This document shows positions 26,194 to 34,835 of a DNA stretch of 64,000 bases, one piece after another. The notes under the pieces are model-generated. The model saw nothing but the letters and a program-made list of their open reading frames with translations. It had not been told where the DNA came from and searched no databases. This DNA comes from Candidatus Kapaibacterium sp. Its GTDB lineage: Bacteria > Bacteroidota > Ignavibacteria > Kapaibacteriales > UBA2268. The stretch lies in assembly GCA_013414795.1 (NCBI GenBank), contig CP058732.1:794501-858500 (forward strand), given 5' to 3'. Position 1 is the first letter of the stretch. Every line of letters starts with the position of its first letter. Both the position numbers and the translations under genes were made by a program.

Positions 26194-26856
26194 TTAACAG
26201 CCTTCTCGCTTTGGCTTGCTTGCTCCTCCCGGTTTCGGAAGACTAACCGCTGGCTTTTGCACTTGTGGTGTTTGCTTCTGCACTTCAATCTGTGTTTGCA
26301 CTGCCTTTCCTTCGGAAATCAAAATTGGCGAACCACCAAAATACGAAGAAATTTGTTTCATTTTTTCAAATTTTTCTTTGCCGGCTGTGGTTGTATCCAG
26401 TGGAATTTTGGGGAAAACTACTTCGTCGGTCCAGCCTTGATATCCACCCTTTAAAACCAAAACATCTTTATAATCAAGGGCTTTCAATGCCAGCCAAGCA
26501 TTCAATGATTTCGTATCATCTTCTGAGAAAAGTATTATTTTTTGATTCCGTTGAAGAACATTTTGATACAAATCCTTTGAAGAAAGATTAATTGCTCCCG
26601 GGATTGTTCCTTTTTCATATTCGTTTGGATTTCTTAAATCGACAATTACAAAAAAATTTGTTCCGGAAATAATTTTCTCGGCAAGTTCCATTGGGGTAAT
26701 ATATTTCGACGGCGAATTTATTTCGAGTGAAAACTTCTTCACATCGACTCTTTCGTAAGTGGCTTTGGTTGGGTCGTGAGTGAACAATGCTATAATCCCC
26801 AAAAGTATAGCAAACAGTCCAAGCTTCTGATTCAGACTCAAATCTTTGAATTTCAT
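26194..26856 (-). CDS. Membrane-anchored rhodanese-like protein lacking the active-site cysteine
   Basis: About 220 residues: one N-terminal membrane anchor (residues 10-26), a periplasmic rhodanese domain (~52-145; IVDLRNPNEYEKGTIPGAINL and VLKGGYQGW) and a flexible Gln/Pro-rich tail ending in KREGC. In the catalytic loop the usual cysteine is replaced (ILFSEDDTKS). The only cysteine in the whole protein is the last residue. ATG at 26856 follows GGGAGG. It is the last gene of the psr operon. Either the domain is a sulfur-binding rather than transferring module, or the C-terminal cysteine on the mobile tail serves as sulfur carrier; both are inference. Confidence 0.85.
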   Translation of the reverse strand: MKFKDLSLNQKLGLFAILLGIIALFTHDPTKATYERVDVKKFSLEINSPSKYITPMELAEKIISGTNFFVIVDLRNPNEYEKGTIPGAINLSSKDLYQNVLQRNQKIILFSEDDTKSLNAWLALKALDYKDVLVLKGGYQGWTDEVVFPKIPLDTTTAGKEKFEKMKQISSYFGGSPILISEGKAVQTQIEVQKQTPQVQKPAVSLPKPGGASKPKREGC

Positions 26857-26857
26857 A

Positions 26858-27457
26858 CTACCTCCCAAACAATTTTGATTGAAACTTCCTCTCTATGTAT
26901 GTTGCGCCGGCGAAACCACAAACTGCAATCAAAACAACAGCAAAAACTACCACTCCGTAGGGTATGTGAAGTACTTCGTAAATAGTGGCTTTCCCCATTG
27001 GAGTCGACTTTGCAAAATCTGCAATCCAAGGATAAATCTCGCCGTAAATAAAAGTGCCAATAAAAACGCCAATCAAAAAGAACAAACCGTCGAGCCTTCC
27101 TATTGATGTCGATACAACTGATGTCCCCGGACAATAACCACCAATGATAAAACCAAACCCAAGGAGGAAACCGCCAACAATTTGCGGAACAACATAGGTC
27201 GGGGTAAAGTAAATGAGATTTATATCTAAAAAACCAAAGACGCCAAGAAAATAAACACCCAACATTGCAGTAACAATTGCAGTGAACATCACTTTGAATA
27301 CAGTCATATCGTAAAGGTAGAATTGTGCTGCAAGTTTTCTGGCGCTACCAAAACCGGCGCGTTCGAGGAAGAAACCGAAAGCAATGCCAATAAGAAAGGC
27401 AATGATTAAACTGAACTCCTCGCCAAACATTCCAAATTTGTAAAATGGTGCTATCAT
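26858..27457 (-). CDS. YeeE/YedE-type sulfur-compound transporter, half-size (second half)
   Basis: 199 residues, about five membrane helices. Seen: ERAGFGSARKL near residue 32 and GGYCPGTSVV near 107, the cysteine motif that in the YeeE/TsuA thiosulfate channel family relays the substrate. Known full-length members contain two such halves; here the halves are two adjacent genes, overlapping by 4 bp (ATGA). The partner is the next gene upstream. Context with PsrABC suggests uptake of thiosulfate or polysulfide-derived sulfur into the cytoplasm. ATG at 27457 follows GGAGG. Confidence 0.85.
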   Translation of the reverse strand: MIAPFYKFGMFGEEFSLIIAFLIGIAFGFFLERAGFGSARKLAAQFYLYDMTVFKVMFTAIVTAMLGVYFLGVFGFLDINLIYFTPTYVVPQIVGGFLLGFGFIIGGYCPGTSVVSTSIGRLDGLFFLIGVFIGTFIYGEIYPWIADFAKSTPMGKATIYEVLHIPYGVVVFAVVLIAVCGFAGATYIERKFQSKLFGR

Positions 27458-28020
27458 AACCAGAACCTCCTAAATAAATATGCAATCAAATATCCGCCTG
27501 CAAATACAGAAAGCATAAATAACCAACTTCCAAGATTTAGAAGTGAACCACCAGTGAGAGCCTGCCCGCTTGTACAACCGCCGGCAAGTTTTGCTCCAAT
27601 ACCCATCAACGCTCCGCCAATGGTCGCAAATATTAATCTTTTGGTGTTTGTAATTTTAGGACCTTTCTCGATTTTAAATTTCACTCGATTCGCAAAAATT
27701 CCAGAAATGAAACCCCCAACTAAAACTCCAAGCACTTCAAACACAAGCCAATCTTTCAAAGGATTTCCCGCAGAGAGATAGTTGCGATAGAACTCATTAT
27801 TCTGTGCGTGTTCTGGTGCAATTTTCAACACGCCAGTTGCAACAACTGATGAAACTGCCCCCGAAGCACCAAGCCCTCGCCCCATAATTACAAAAGCCAG
27901 TAGGAGAACAATTCCCAGACCAATACCAGCCAGGTACGGATTCCAGTAAGGCTTTTCTGGAAAACTTTCTTTGTGGAAAGCCTTCGTTGTTTCAAGATTC
28001 TCTTGTCCTTTCTCTTCCAT
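27454..28020 (-). CDS. YeeE/YedE-type sulfur-compound transporter, half-size (first half)
   Basis: About 188 residues. A short charged cytoplasmic start is followed by five membrane segments and the motif GGCTSGQALTGG (near residue 150), the counterpart of GGYCPGTS in the partner. GRGLGASGAVSS near residue 53 is also typical of the family. ATG at 28020 is preferred because AGG lies 7 nt upstream; an earlier in-frame ATG overlaps the psrC-like gene. Together with the 26858-27457 product it should form one transporter. Confidence 0.85.
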   Translation of the reverse strand: MEEKGQENLETTKAFHKESFPEKPYWNPYLAGIGLGIVLLLAFVIMGRGLGASGAVSSVVATGVLKIAPEHAQNNEFYRNYLSAGNPLKDWLVFEVLGVLVGGFISGIFANRVKFKIEKGPKITNTKRLIFATIGGALMGIGAKLAGGCTSGQALTGGSLLNLGSWLFMLSVFAGGYLIAYLFRRFWL

Positions 28021-28039
28021 ATCAATACCTATTTTATTA

Positions 28040-28993
28040 TTAAAATACTGTAAATACATTTCTAGGCCAATGACTAAATTGTCCAGCGTAAACTACAATA
28101 AAACGAAGAATAAGTCCACCAAGCATTACCAAGATTGGTGCAACATTAGTATGCACAATTTTGTTGTTTACAGAAAACATTTGAATTATCAATGGAATAA
28201 CAATTCCCGAAAGAACAACAAAAATCCAAAACGAAGCAGCATAAGGTCCCGAAAGTATGAGTTTCGCTGCATCGATATGAACTTGGCTCGAAGAGACAAA
28301 GCCAATAATCATCAGCAAGATGATTATTAATTCTGCAATCAGAAAGCCATTGTCCGCTTTTGCAAGCAAATGCCTTTCTTCTGGATCTTTACCTATTAAA
28401 TGGACCAATGCTGCTGCGCTCGACAAACCAGATGTTAAGAATAGTGTCCAAAGCATCGGACTATTCCAGGCTGGTCGAGCAGAGAACCCACTTAAAAGAA
28501 TTGCAGTGTATGCGCCAAGCAGACCACCAAAGACCATACTTAACGAACCTATTAATTTTACAAGGAAAGCGTTCGACCGTATTTTTTCCGAAAGCCTACC
28601 CAAGGCTGGAAATTTCTCCGCTACGTTTTCTGGTATACGAATTAACAATGTTACAAACAAAATCGGATAGATGATTAACAAAATCCAAGCACCCCAGGAC
28701 ATTGGTGATTGCCATTTGAAATTGAGGTATAGATTCCAAACATACAGTTTGTGTTCCAAATCTAAAAACAGGGCTAACATACCAATTGAAATTGCAACTA
28801 TCCCAATTAGCGGAATTCGAAAACAAGAGCAAAGGGTGTTTTTTGTTCTTCCAGTTAAGATAAAATATCCAGAAATAAGCATCATTCCGCCAACGAGACC
28901 TCCCAGGAATAGATATACTGGAATTTCCCAACCCCAAATATGCAAAGTTGGGTCTATTAAATGATTATGTCTTGTTATTACCAATTCATTCAT
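28040..28993 (-). CDS. psrC: NrfD/PsrC-type quinol-oxidising membrane subunit
   Basis: 317 residues with eight to nine membrane segments (WGWEIPVYLFLGGLVGG at the first) typical of NrfD/PsrC. Acidic and basic residues within the membrane (DLEHKLYVW) are usual for the quinol site. It links the periplasmic PsrAB to the menaquinone pool. ATG at 28991-28993 follows AGGAGG. It lies 9 bp after psrB. The symbol is given by operon position; thiosulfate (PhsC) or tetrathionate systems have similar subunits. Confidence 0.87.
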   Translation of the reverse strand: MNELVITRHNHLIDPTLHIWGWEIPVYLFLGGLVGGMMLISGYFILTGRTKNTLCSCFRIPLIGIVAISIGMLALFLDLEHKLYVWNLYLNFKWQSPMSWGAWILLIIYPILFVTLLIRIPENVAEKFPALGRLSEKIRSNAFLVKLIGSLSMVFGGLLGAYTAILLSGFSARPAWNSPMLWTLFLTSGLSSAAALVHLIGKDPEERHLLAKADNGFLIAELIIILLMIIGFVSSSQVHIDAAKLILSGPYAASFWIFVVLSGIVIPLIIQMFSVNNKIVHTNVAPILVMLGGLILRFIVVYAGQFSHWPRNVFTVF

Positions 28994-29002
28994 TGTTGCC
29001 TC

Positions 29003-29542
29003 CTAAATTAAGTAATATACTTGTGGTTTGGTTCCACTTTCGGGATTTAATACGCGATACTTGCGTGATTGAAGTAATTTGGAAACCTCGCTATTGGGGT
29101 CTTCGAGGTCTCCAAAATACATACAATGCGTTGGACAAGTTGCAACACACGCTGGGTCCAATCCTTGCACAACTCTATGTTCGCAAAATGTACATTTCGT
29201 AGCGTAACCATCTGGATGAATAAAGCGTGCATCGTATGGACAAGCAGCAATACAAGCCTTGCATCCAATACATTTGTCGTAATCAACTAGAACAATTCCG
29301 CCAATGTCCGAAATATGGCTTGCTCCCGTCGGGCAAGTGTACACACAAGGCGGATTGTCGCAGTGATTGCATCGTTCAGAGCGTATCTCCATATGCAAGT
29401 TTGGAAATTTCCCTATCGTTTCGTAGGTTATCCAATCCCGATTGAAACCTTCTGGTACATTGTTTTCTGTTTTGCAGGCAACGACGCAATCCATACACCC
29501 AACGCATTTTGTCGTATCTATAACCATTGCATATCTTGCCAT
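29003..29542 (-). CDS. psrB: PsrB-type four-cluster ferredoxin subunit
   Basis: About 179 residues with four 4Fe-4S motifs: CVGCMDCVVAC, CNHCDNPPCVYTCP, CIGCKACIAACP and CTFCEHRVVQGLDPACVATCP. This DMSO-reductase-family electron-transfer subunit carries electrons between PsrC and PsrA. ATG at 29542 with AAAGG upstream is preferred over the GTG two codons earlier. It starts 3 nt after psrA ends. It has no signal peptide; such subunits are carried across the membrane with their Tat-bearing PsrA. Confidence 0.92.
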   Translation of the reverse strand: MARYAMVIDTTKCVGCMDCVVACKTENNVPEGFNRDWITYETIGKFPNLHMEIRSERCNHCDNPPCVYTCPTGASHISDIGGIVLVDYDKCIGCKACIAACPYDARFIHPDGYATKCTFCEHRVVQGLDPACVATCPTHCMYFGDLEDPNSEVSKLLQSRKYRVLNPESGTKPQVYYLI

Positions 29543-29544
29543 TT

Positions 29545-31746
29545 TCACACCTTTTCAAATGTTACAAAATTGTTATTCATTCCCGTTCCGCCCATAACTG
29601 GGTCGATATCATAACGAGTAATCAATTGCGTATCGCTGGCTCCTTTTAAGTAAGCCCGTTTGAGCAACTTTGAAGTGTGTCCAAAGCCGTGATACATATA
29701 AACACAATCGGGGCGTATTCTTTGGGTTAATCGCACTTTTACCTTGTTGCTTTTAACACCATCTTGGTTAACCAAAACCACATATACCCCATTCTTTAGT
29801 CCGAGGTAGTTTGCAACATCGGAGTTCACCCAAACTTCGTTCTCATTAATCATATCCATCAAAATTGGGTTCGATTGGGTCATACTGAACGTATGAACTG
29901 GTGCACGCCCAAAAAGTAAGCGGAAGTATCCAGGCGGTGGTTCTGGGGGTCGTTCGTATGTTGGGAAAGGTGATAGTCCTTTTTCAGCCAATTGAGTTGA
30001 ATACAATTCGATTTTTTGAGTAGGCGTATTCGAAAACTCCAATTGTAAACCATCCTCGACATATATTGGTTGCGAACTACCAAGAATAATGCCATCCTTT
30101 TTCAATTGTTCATAGGAAAGCCCAGCGGCTTCAACTCGATAGCGAAGATATTCTTCGATATGTTTCCAAGGGAAATAATGTTCAAGTCCAAGTTTTTTAG
30201 CGAGTTCACGTGCAATCCACCAACCTTCACGCTGGTCGTGTGGTGGGGGGACTACTGGTTGACGAATTCCCACAAAAGGAACTTTGAAAGGCGAAACGTT
30301 CAATTCATCATATCGTTCTAAATATATTGCTTCGGGAAGAACAACATCTGCCCACATCGAAATTTCGCTTGGTATTACATCTATGACCAACAAAAAGTCA
30401 AGATTTTGTATTGCTTTCAAAGTTTCTGCTTGGTTGGGTAAGGTTTGAATCAAATTTGTACCGTAAACAACCCAAGCCTTAATTGGATATGGCTTTCCAG
30501 TAATTGTTGCATCACGAATTCCTTGGGTAAGCCCCTCGTCTTCGCCCGCAAATGGGTATTTGTTGTTGGGATTGTAAACAACTTCATAATCTACTTCTGG
30601 ATATGGTGGGTAAGGATATTTAGGAATATTCATTTTTACTGGTTTAAAGAATGCACCTTTGTGATTCCAATTTCCCAGAAGCGCGTTTATAATTGCAACA
30701 GCACGCAATCTTTGTACATCGTTCCCATACCAATTGACGTGGCGACCAGGATGGACAAAAGATGCAGGCTTGTACCGTGCAAGTTCACGGACTGTCTCCC
30801 GAATCAAATCTGGTTCGATTCCAGTTTCAACAAATGCCCATTCTGGTGTAAATGGCTTGACGTATTCTTTCAATTGCTCGAAGCCAAAAGTATACTTATC
30901 AACAAAATCTTTGTCGTAGAGATTTTCCTCGATTAATACATTTATCCAGGCTAAAAGCAAAGCAGTATCGGTCCCAGGTTTAATTGGCAAATAATATTTT
31001 GCCTTGCTTGCAGCAATAGAAAATCTCGGGTCGACCACAATAATCGTTGCACCTCGTTCCACTGCTTTAGCAAATTCTTGCACCTGGGAATTATGCATAT
31101 TTTCCCCAAGGTGCGTACCTATTAAAGCGAAACACTTGGAGTTTTCAATGTCTGTTCGTTCGGGCGAACCGACAATTTCGCCAAAAGTAAGTTCGAAGGC
31201 AACTTCCCTCGGTCCACGACATTGTGCAAAGGAGGGAGCAGCAAAGTTTTTTACACCAAAGGCATTAAAAGTGTGTTTCAAAAATGCACCGCCTGGTCCG
31301 TGACTGAAAACTGCAATCGATTGCGGACCATATTTTTCCTTGATTTCCATTAGTTTTTTCGCTGTGAATGTAAGAGCCTCGTCCCAAGTTGAAACTTTCC
31401 ATTCTTCCTTTCCACGAGTGGATGTGCGAATAAGTGGAGCCTTCAACCTATCTGGGTCGTAATGTTGACCAACGCCACCATTGCCACGGGGACAAAGTCT
31501 TCCTTTGCTCAATGGGTCCAAGGGGTTCCCTTCCAGTTTCCAAAGTTTTCCATCCTTGACATAAGCAACCAATCCGCATTTCCAGAAACAAATGGAACAA
31601 TAGGAAGGAATTTTGACCACACCCGAAGTCTTTTCAGCAGAAAAAAGAGAATTGTCTATTAACTTTGTACCCCCAAAGGCAAGACCAGCCCCAGCGAATG
31701 TTGCACCGCTGATTTCCAAAAATTTTCTTCTTGTGAACTTTTCCAT
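29545..31746 (-). CDS. psrA: Molybdopterin oxidoreductase, polysulfide/thiosulfate reductase catalytic subunit
   Basis: 733 residues. Seen: a Tat signal TRRKFLEISGATFAGAG (residues 5-21), a 4Fe-4S set CSICFWKC...C (C50, C53, C57, C85), a likely Mo-ligand cysteine C176 in AQCRGPREVAFE, and the C-terminal MGD-binding domain (LLFGRAPVHTFSMTQSN). This is the PsrA/PhsA branch of the DMSO reductase superfamily. It would reduce polysulfide, elemental sulfur or thiosulfate in the periplasm with quinol electrons, though reverse use cannot be excluded. The adjoining sulfur transporter and rhodanese support a sulfur substrate; arsenate or tetrathionate relatives are alternatives. MobA for the cofactor is at 48.4 kb. 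Confidence 0.88.
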   Translation of the reverse strand: MEKFTRRKFLEISGATFAGAGLAFGGTKLIDNSLFSAEKTSGVVKIPSYCSICFWKCGLVAYVKDGKLWKLEGNPLDPLSKGRLCPRGNGGVGQHYDPDRLKAPLIRTSTRGKEEWKVSTWDEALTFTAKKLMEIKEKYGPQSIAVFSHGPGGAFLKHTFNAFGVKNFAAPSFAQCRGPREVAFELTFGEIVGSPERTDIENSKCFALIGTHLGENMHNSQVQEFAKAVERGATIIVVDPRFSIAASKAKYYLPIKPGTDTALLLAWINVLIEENLYDKDFVDKYTFGFEQLKEYVKPFTPEWAFVETGIEPDLIRETVRELARYKPASFVHPGRHVNWYGNDVQRLRAVAIINALLGNWNHKGAFFKPVKMNIPKYPYPPYPEVDYEVVYNPNNKYPFAGEDEGLTQGIRDATITGKPYPIKAWVVYGTNLIQTLPNQAETLKAIQNLDFLLVIDVIPSEISMWADVVLPEAIYLERYDELNVSPFKVPFVGIRQPVVPPPHDQREGWWIARELAKKLGLEHYFPWKHIEEYLRYRVEAAGLSYEQLKKDGIILGSSQPIYVEDGLQLEFSNTPTQKIELYSTQLAEKGLSPFPTYERPPEPPPGYFRLLFGRAPVHTFSMTQSNPILMDMINENEVWVNSDVANYLGLKNGVYVVLVNQDGVKSNKVKVRLTQRIRPDCVYMYHGFGHTSKLLKRAYLKGASDTQLITRYDIDPVMGGTGMNNNFVTFEKV

Positions 31747-31755
31747 AGCAATCTC

Positions 31756-32196
31756 TCAAATTTCCTTTAATAATTTTTTTATATCATCACAATTTGTAAA
31801 ATCATTATAAACTTTACAATCTCTGCAATTTTTTATCGCACATATATTGTCCTTATGGTCGTAAGCCCAGCAAGGAGTACCAATCGAATTGTATGCTGGG
31901 CAATTCATACGCTCTTCCTCGCTACAATTGATAATTTTCCAGCAAGGAATAAGGGAAAGCATCGTTTTTATCGAAGGAATAGAGTATTTCTTTTTTGTAA
32001 TTGCGTCTCGGATACACTCCATTCGCTCGATGTCAGCAATGGAATACAATCGATTTTTTTGGTTCGTTCCCCTTGCTGTGATAATCAGTCCCTCCTTCTC
32101 GTACATCCTTAAAGTATGAACACTAATTCCGAGGAGTTTAGAAGCAACCCCTATCGGATAAATCGGTTCATTTTTATTTAAACTTTTATTCTCCAT
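31756..32196 (-). CDS. MerR/HspR-type regulator with cysteine-rich tail
   Basis: About 146 residues. N-terminal MerR helix-turn-helix (YPIGVASKLLGISVHTLRMYEKEG, positions ~14-37) most like HspR-type regulators. The C-terminal half holds eight cysteines in CWKIINC, MNCPAY, PCW, NIC, KNC, DCKVY and TNC. This CW...CPAY...CRDC pattern is found as a metal- or cluster-binding module in anaerobes. It is the first gene of the psr operon, 9 bp before psrA, so it likely controls its own operon in response to redox, metal or sulfur state. ATG at 32196 is preferred over a TTG two codons earlier. Confidence 0.85.
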   Translation of the reverse strand: MENKSLNKNEPIYPIGVASKLLGISVHTLRMYEKEGLIITARGTNQKNRLYSIADIERMECIRDAITKKKYSIPSIKTMLSLIPCWKIINCSEEERMNCPAYNSIGTPCWAYDHKDNICAIKNCRDCKVYNDFTNCDDIKKLLKEI

Positions 32197-32215
32197 TGTC
32201 AACTCATTTAATATT

Positions 32216-32245
32216 CAAAATTATTAAATGAAATTAAATTTACAA
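32216..32245 (-). promoter_or_regulatory. Promoter-like site of the merR-psr operon (TTG-N19-TAATTTTG)
   Basis: On the minus strand TTG (32245-32243), 19 nt, then TAATTTTG (32223-32216): an exact match to the Bacteroidota consensus. The merR ATG follows 19 nt after the -7 box. The region between the two boxes (AAATTTAATTTCATTT) has no clear MerR dyad. Confidence 0.6.
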
Positions 32246-32389
32246 CACCAAAATGCTGTTTAAGTCCTTGATTTTTAGTAGATTTATTTAGTTTGTAGAA
32301 AATTAAATTTTGGGTAAGCCTTAATTCATTTAAATCCAACAAAAAAGAGAAAGGAAAATTATACAACACAAGTGTTACAAAAGTGAATT

Positions 32390-34012
32390 TCAAATTGCAA
32401 TTAGGAAGTGAGTGTTATTGTCCAATTCTATGACTTTTCTTGTTTCTTCCTCAAACCTTTTCAAGCCATAAATCAGCAAAGGATACGCCAAAGATAAAAT
32501 CCTTTCTTGAAGTGTTCCGTTGGGTAATACAAAATTGTTAAGATTTACTATCTCTTTGTGCCGTGAAAGGATTTTCTTCCTTTCTGCCGAATAGATTTTA
32601 TTTACATAGGATTTAAACGAGCGAAAAGATTTACTAAAATGGGCTTCTGCACTTATTTCCAACGATTTGTCGAACCTTGTACCAATATTTTTAAGTTTTG
32701 CAAATATGTTTTCAAATTCCTTTTCAATATTTTCAATCTCGTTTTGCAGATTAAAGTCCCGATTGGAATTATATATTTCCTCTAAAATCTCCTCGTTTGG
32801 CTTTAAGAAGTATGTAAAGTGTTTCGTTTCAAGCAACTCAACAAAGTTATGTGGAATAAATGTAATAGAATGGCGAGGAACAATTGCTGGCATTTTTATT
32901 TCGAACCATTCATACAATTCCTTCAACTGTGTGGTATAACCTATTTCGCTTGGTCCAAGAACAGAAGCAACATTAGGAAGAAGATAATCCTGGCAAATAG
33001 GTCTTAACAAAACATTAGGCGAAAACCGAGCGGTATTTCGTTCAAAAAAATCCAGAATATTATTTTCATCAACAAATTCTTCACCAAGGGCGAAGGCTTT
33101 TCTTTTGCTATCCCATTCAACTTTCACACGCTTATCCATCGTATGGTAGAACAAATTCGGAAGAGAATTCTTTGCTTGGATGTGATACCCTTGCGATTCA
33201 ATTAATCGGTTTGCAGTTTCAATAATCGAGTAACTTGCCCCAAAGTTTTCAAATTCACGAAAAAGTATATCTTTAAATCCGCCTTGTTGCCTACATTTCG
33301 AGGCTGTGACAAAGAGCAAACCATACTTTCCAAAAATGTAGTTCAATATTCTTTGAAATGTACCCGAAAGCGATTCATTGGCTTTGTAGAGTTCTATTAA
33401 AAACTTCGTGAAACTGTTGTCTTCTTCATCTAATTGGTTAGTAAATATGAAATACTCAAGAAAATTTGCGAATTCTTGGGGCAGTTTCAACTCTGAAATT
33501 GAATTATGCAAACCTTTTTTGCATTGTTCGAGCATTGGAATGCTTACAATTTCCCAATTCCGATTAAATAAAACTGACTGGAAGGCTTCGATACAGTCGT
33601 GGTCGTTGTCTTCAATCCAAAACAATGGAACAAAGTTGTAATTGGGATACCGTCTTCGCAATTTTTCCACAAGTGCGATGGCTGTAAACGTTTTATAATA
33701 GACATACAGCGGTCCACCAAGAAACCCTGGTTGTTGTCCAGTGGTTACCACAACAGTGTTATCCAATTTTAAAAGTTCTAAATTACTTTTCTGGGAATCG
33801 GAAAGTTCCAATCCAAGATTAGATTGATTAACCAGTTTGACAAAAAGTTCCCTATTAGAATATGTTTTTAATTTATCCTCAAGCAATGCCTTTTTCGAGA
33901 GCAAGTCGACTTCGTAATTGAACCTTTCAGAGAAAAACAAATTTCTTTTTAGAAAGTCCACAAAAAGTTTAGAGAACCCTTGGATATCTTCAAACCTAAT
34001 TTTTTTCATCAT
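32390..34012 (-). CDS. bshC: Bacillithiol biosynthesis cysteine-adding enzyme
   Basis: 540 residues, the usual BshC length. Seen: VTTGQQPGFLGGPLYVYYK near residue 90, PLFWIEDNDHDCIEA near 130, a nucleotidyltransferase-like Rossmann core, and a long C-terminal coiled-coil (about 380-470). BshC adds cysteine to GlcN-malate in bacillithiol synthesis. bshA and bshB are not in the window. The organism is thus predicted to use bacillithiol as low-molecular-weight thiol. Two tandem ATG codons open the gene (34012 and 34009). Confidence 0.93.
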   Translation of the reverse strand: MMKKIRFEDIQGFSKLFVDFLKRNLFFSERFNYEVDLLSKKALLEDKLKTYSNRELFVKLVNQSNLGLELSDSQKSNLELLKLDNTVVVTTGQQPGFLGGPLYVYYKTFTAIALVEKLRRRYPNYNFVPLFWIEDNDHDCIEAFQSVLFNRNWEIVSIPMLEQCKKGLHNSISELKLPQEFANFLEYFIFTNQLDEEDNSFTKFLIELYKANESLSGTFQRILNYIFGKYGLLFVTASKCRQQGGFKDILFREFENFGASYSIIETANRLIESQGYHIQAKNSLPNLFYHTMDKRVKVEWDSKRKAFALGEEFVDENNILDFFERNTARFSPNVLLRPICQDYLLPNVASVLGPSEIGYTTQLKELYEWFEIKMPAIVPRHSITFIPHNFVELLETKHFTYFLKPNEEILEEIYNSNRDFNLQNEIENIEKEFENIFAKLKNIGTRFDKSLEISAEAHFSKSFRSFKSYVNKIYSAERKKILSRHKEIVNLNNFVLPNGTLQERILSLAYPLLIYGLKRFEEETRKVIELDNNTHFLIAI

Positions 34013-34155
34013 AATTCAAAATTCAAAAAAATGTAAAAAGAAAATTACATTTAAATATTTTACAAAAACAAACAGAAAATTTTGAAACATTTGGCAAAGT
34101 TTTAAATATTTTTTTTTGCATTTCGTTTAGTTTTATTAAACAAATAGAGATATCT

Positions 34156-34830
34156 ATGGAAACTGCTTTACTAAATTTTATAGAAGAAACCAATCCAACA
34201 ATAGAGTCTTTCCTTAAAGGTTTCACCAATGGAATTAACCAAGCTGGAGCAAAAGTCTTTGAATTAAATTTAAAACACTATCAAATTTTGGATTGTATTG
34301 GATGTACCGAGGATATATTTTTCGAACCGAATGGCACTTGCAAATGTGAAGATGATTTTACTTCTGCCTATCCTTTTCTGCAAAAAAGCCAATACCTTGT
34401 ATTTGCTATTGATTTAGATAAACAAAATCTTTTGAATGAGTTGAACAAAGTCCTTCTTCGAATGGAGCCTCTGTTCAATTTTTCTTTCAATGGCTCCTTG
34501 GAACAAACCACAAAAAAAATACTCCTGCTACTGTTTTCCTTAAGAACTTCGGACCTGAAACCAAAAGTCGAAGAGATTATCGAAGAATTTGCAAATCTCT
34601 ACAATTATGAATATCTTGGCTTTCTGTATCGTCCCGATTACCATCTCTTAAAAATGCTACCACAAAGCATTGCCAGAAGTTTTGGATTTGAAGAAAGTTT
34701 CACTGCACTTGGAAAAGAATTAGTCGCAACTGGAAAAATAAACAGTTCAATCAAAGAAAAAATCGAAAGAGAATTTTTACCCCAAGACTCCTTGTTCAGA
34801 GAAATTTATGCTTTAATAGGCAGAAGATAA
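34156..34830 (+). CDS. Flavodoxin-like/FMN reductase family protein with cysteine motif
   Basis: 224 residues. The N-terminal half resembles the iron-sulfur-flavoprotein/NADPH-dependent FMN reductase group: a beta-alpha start (NPTIESFLKGFTNGINQAGA), then CIGCT at ~52 and CKCEDDF at ~67, where that family has its cysteine cluster. The usual G-S-P-R phosphate-binding loop after strand 1 is poor (EETNPTIES), so FMN binding is not certain. It is divergent from bshC across a 143-bp AT-rich gap; a thiol-redox role is possible but unproven. Confidence 0.65.
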   Translation: METALLNFIEETNPTIESFLKGFTNGINQAGAKVFELNLKHYQILDCIGCTEDIFFEPNGTCKCEDDFTSAYPFLQKSQYLVFAIDLDKQNLLNELNKVLLRMEPLFNFSFNGSLEQTTKKILLLLFSLRTSDLKPKVEEIIEEFANLYNYEYLGFLYRPDYHLLKMLPQSIARSFGFEESFTALGKELVATGKINSSIKEKIEREFLPQDSLFREIYALIGRR

Positions 34831-34835
34831 TAAAT

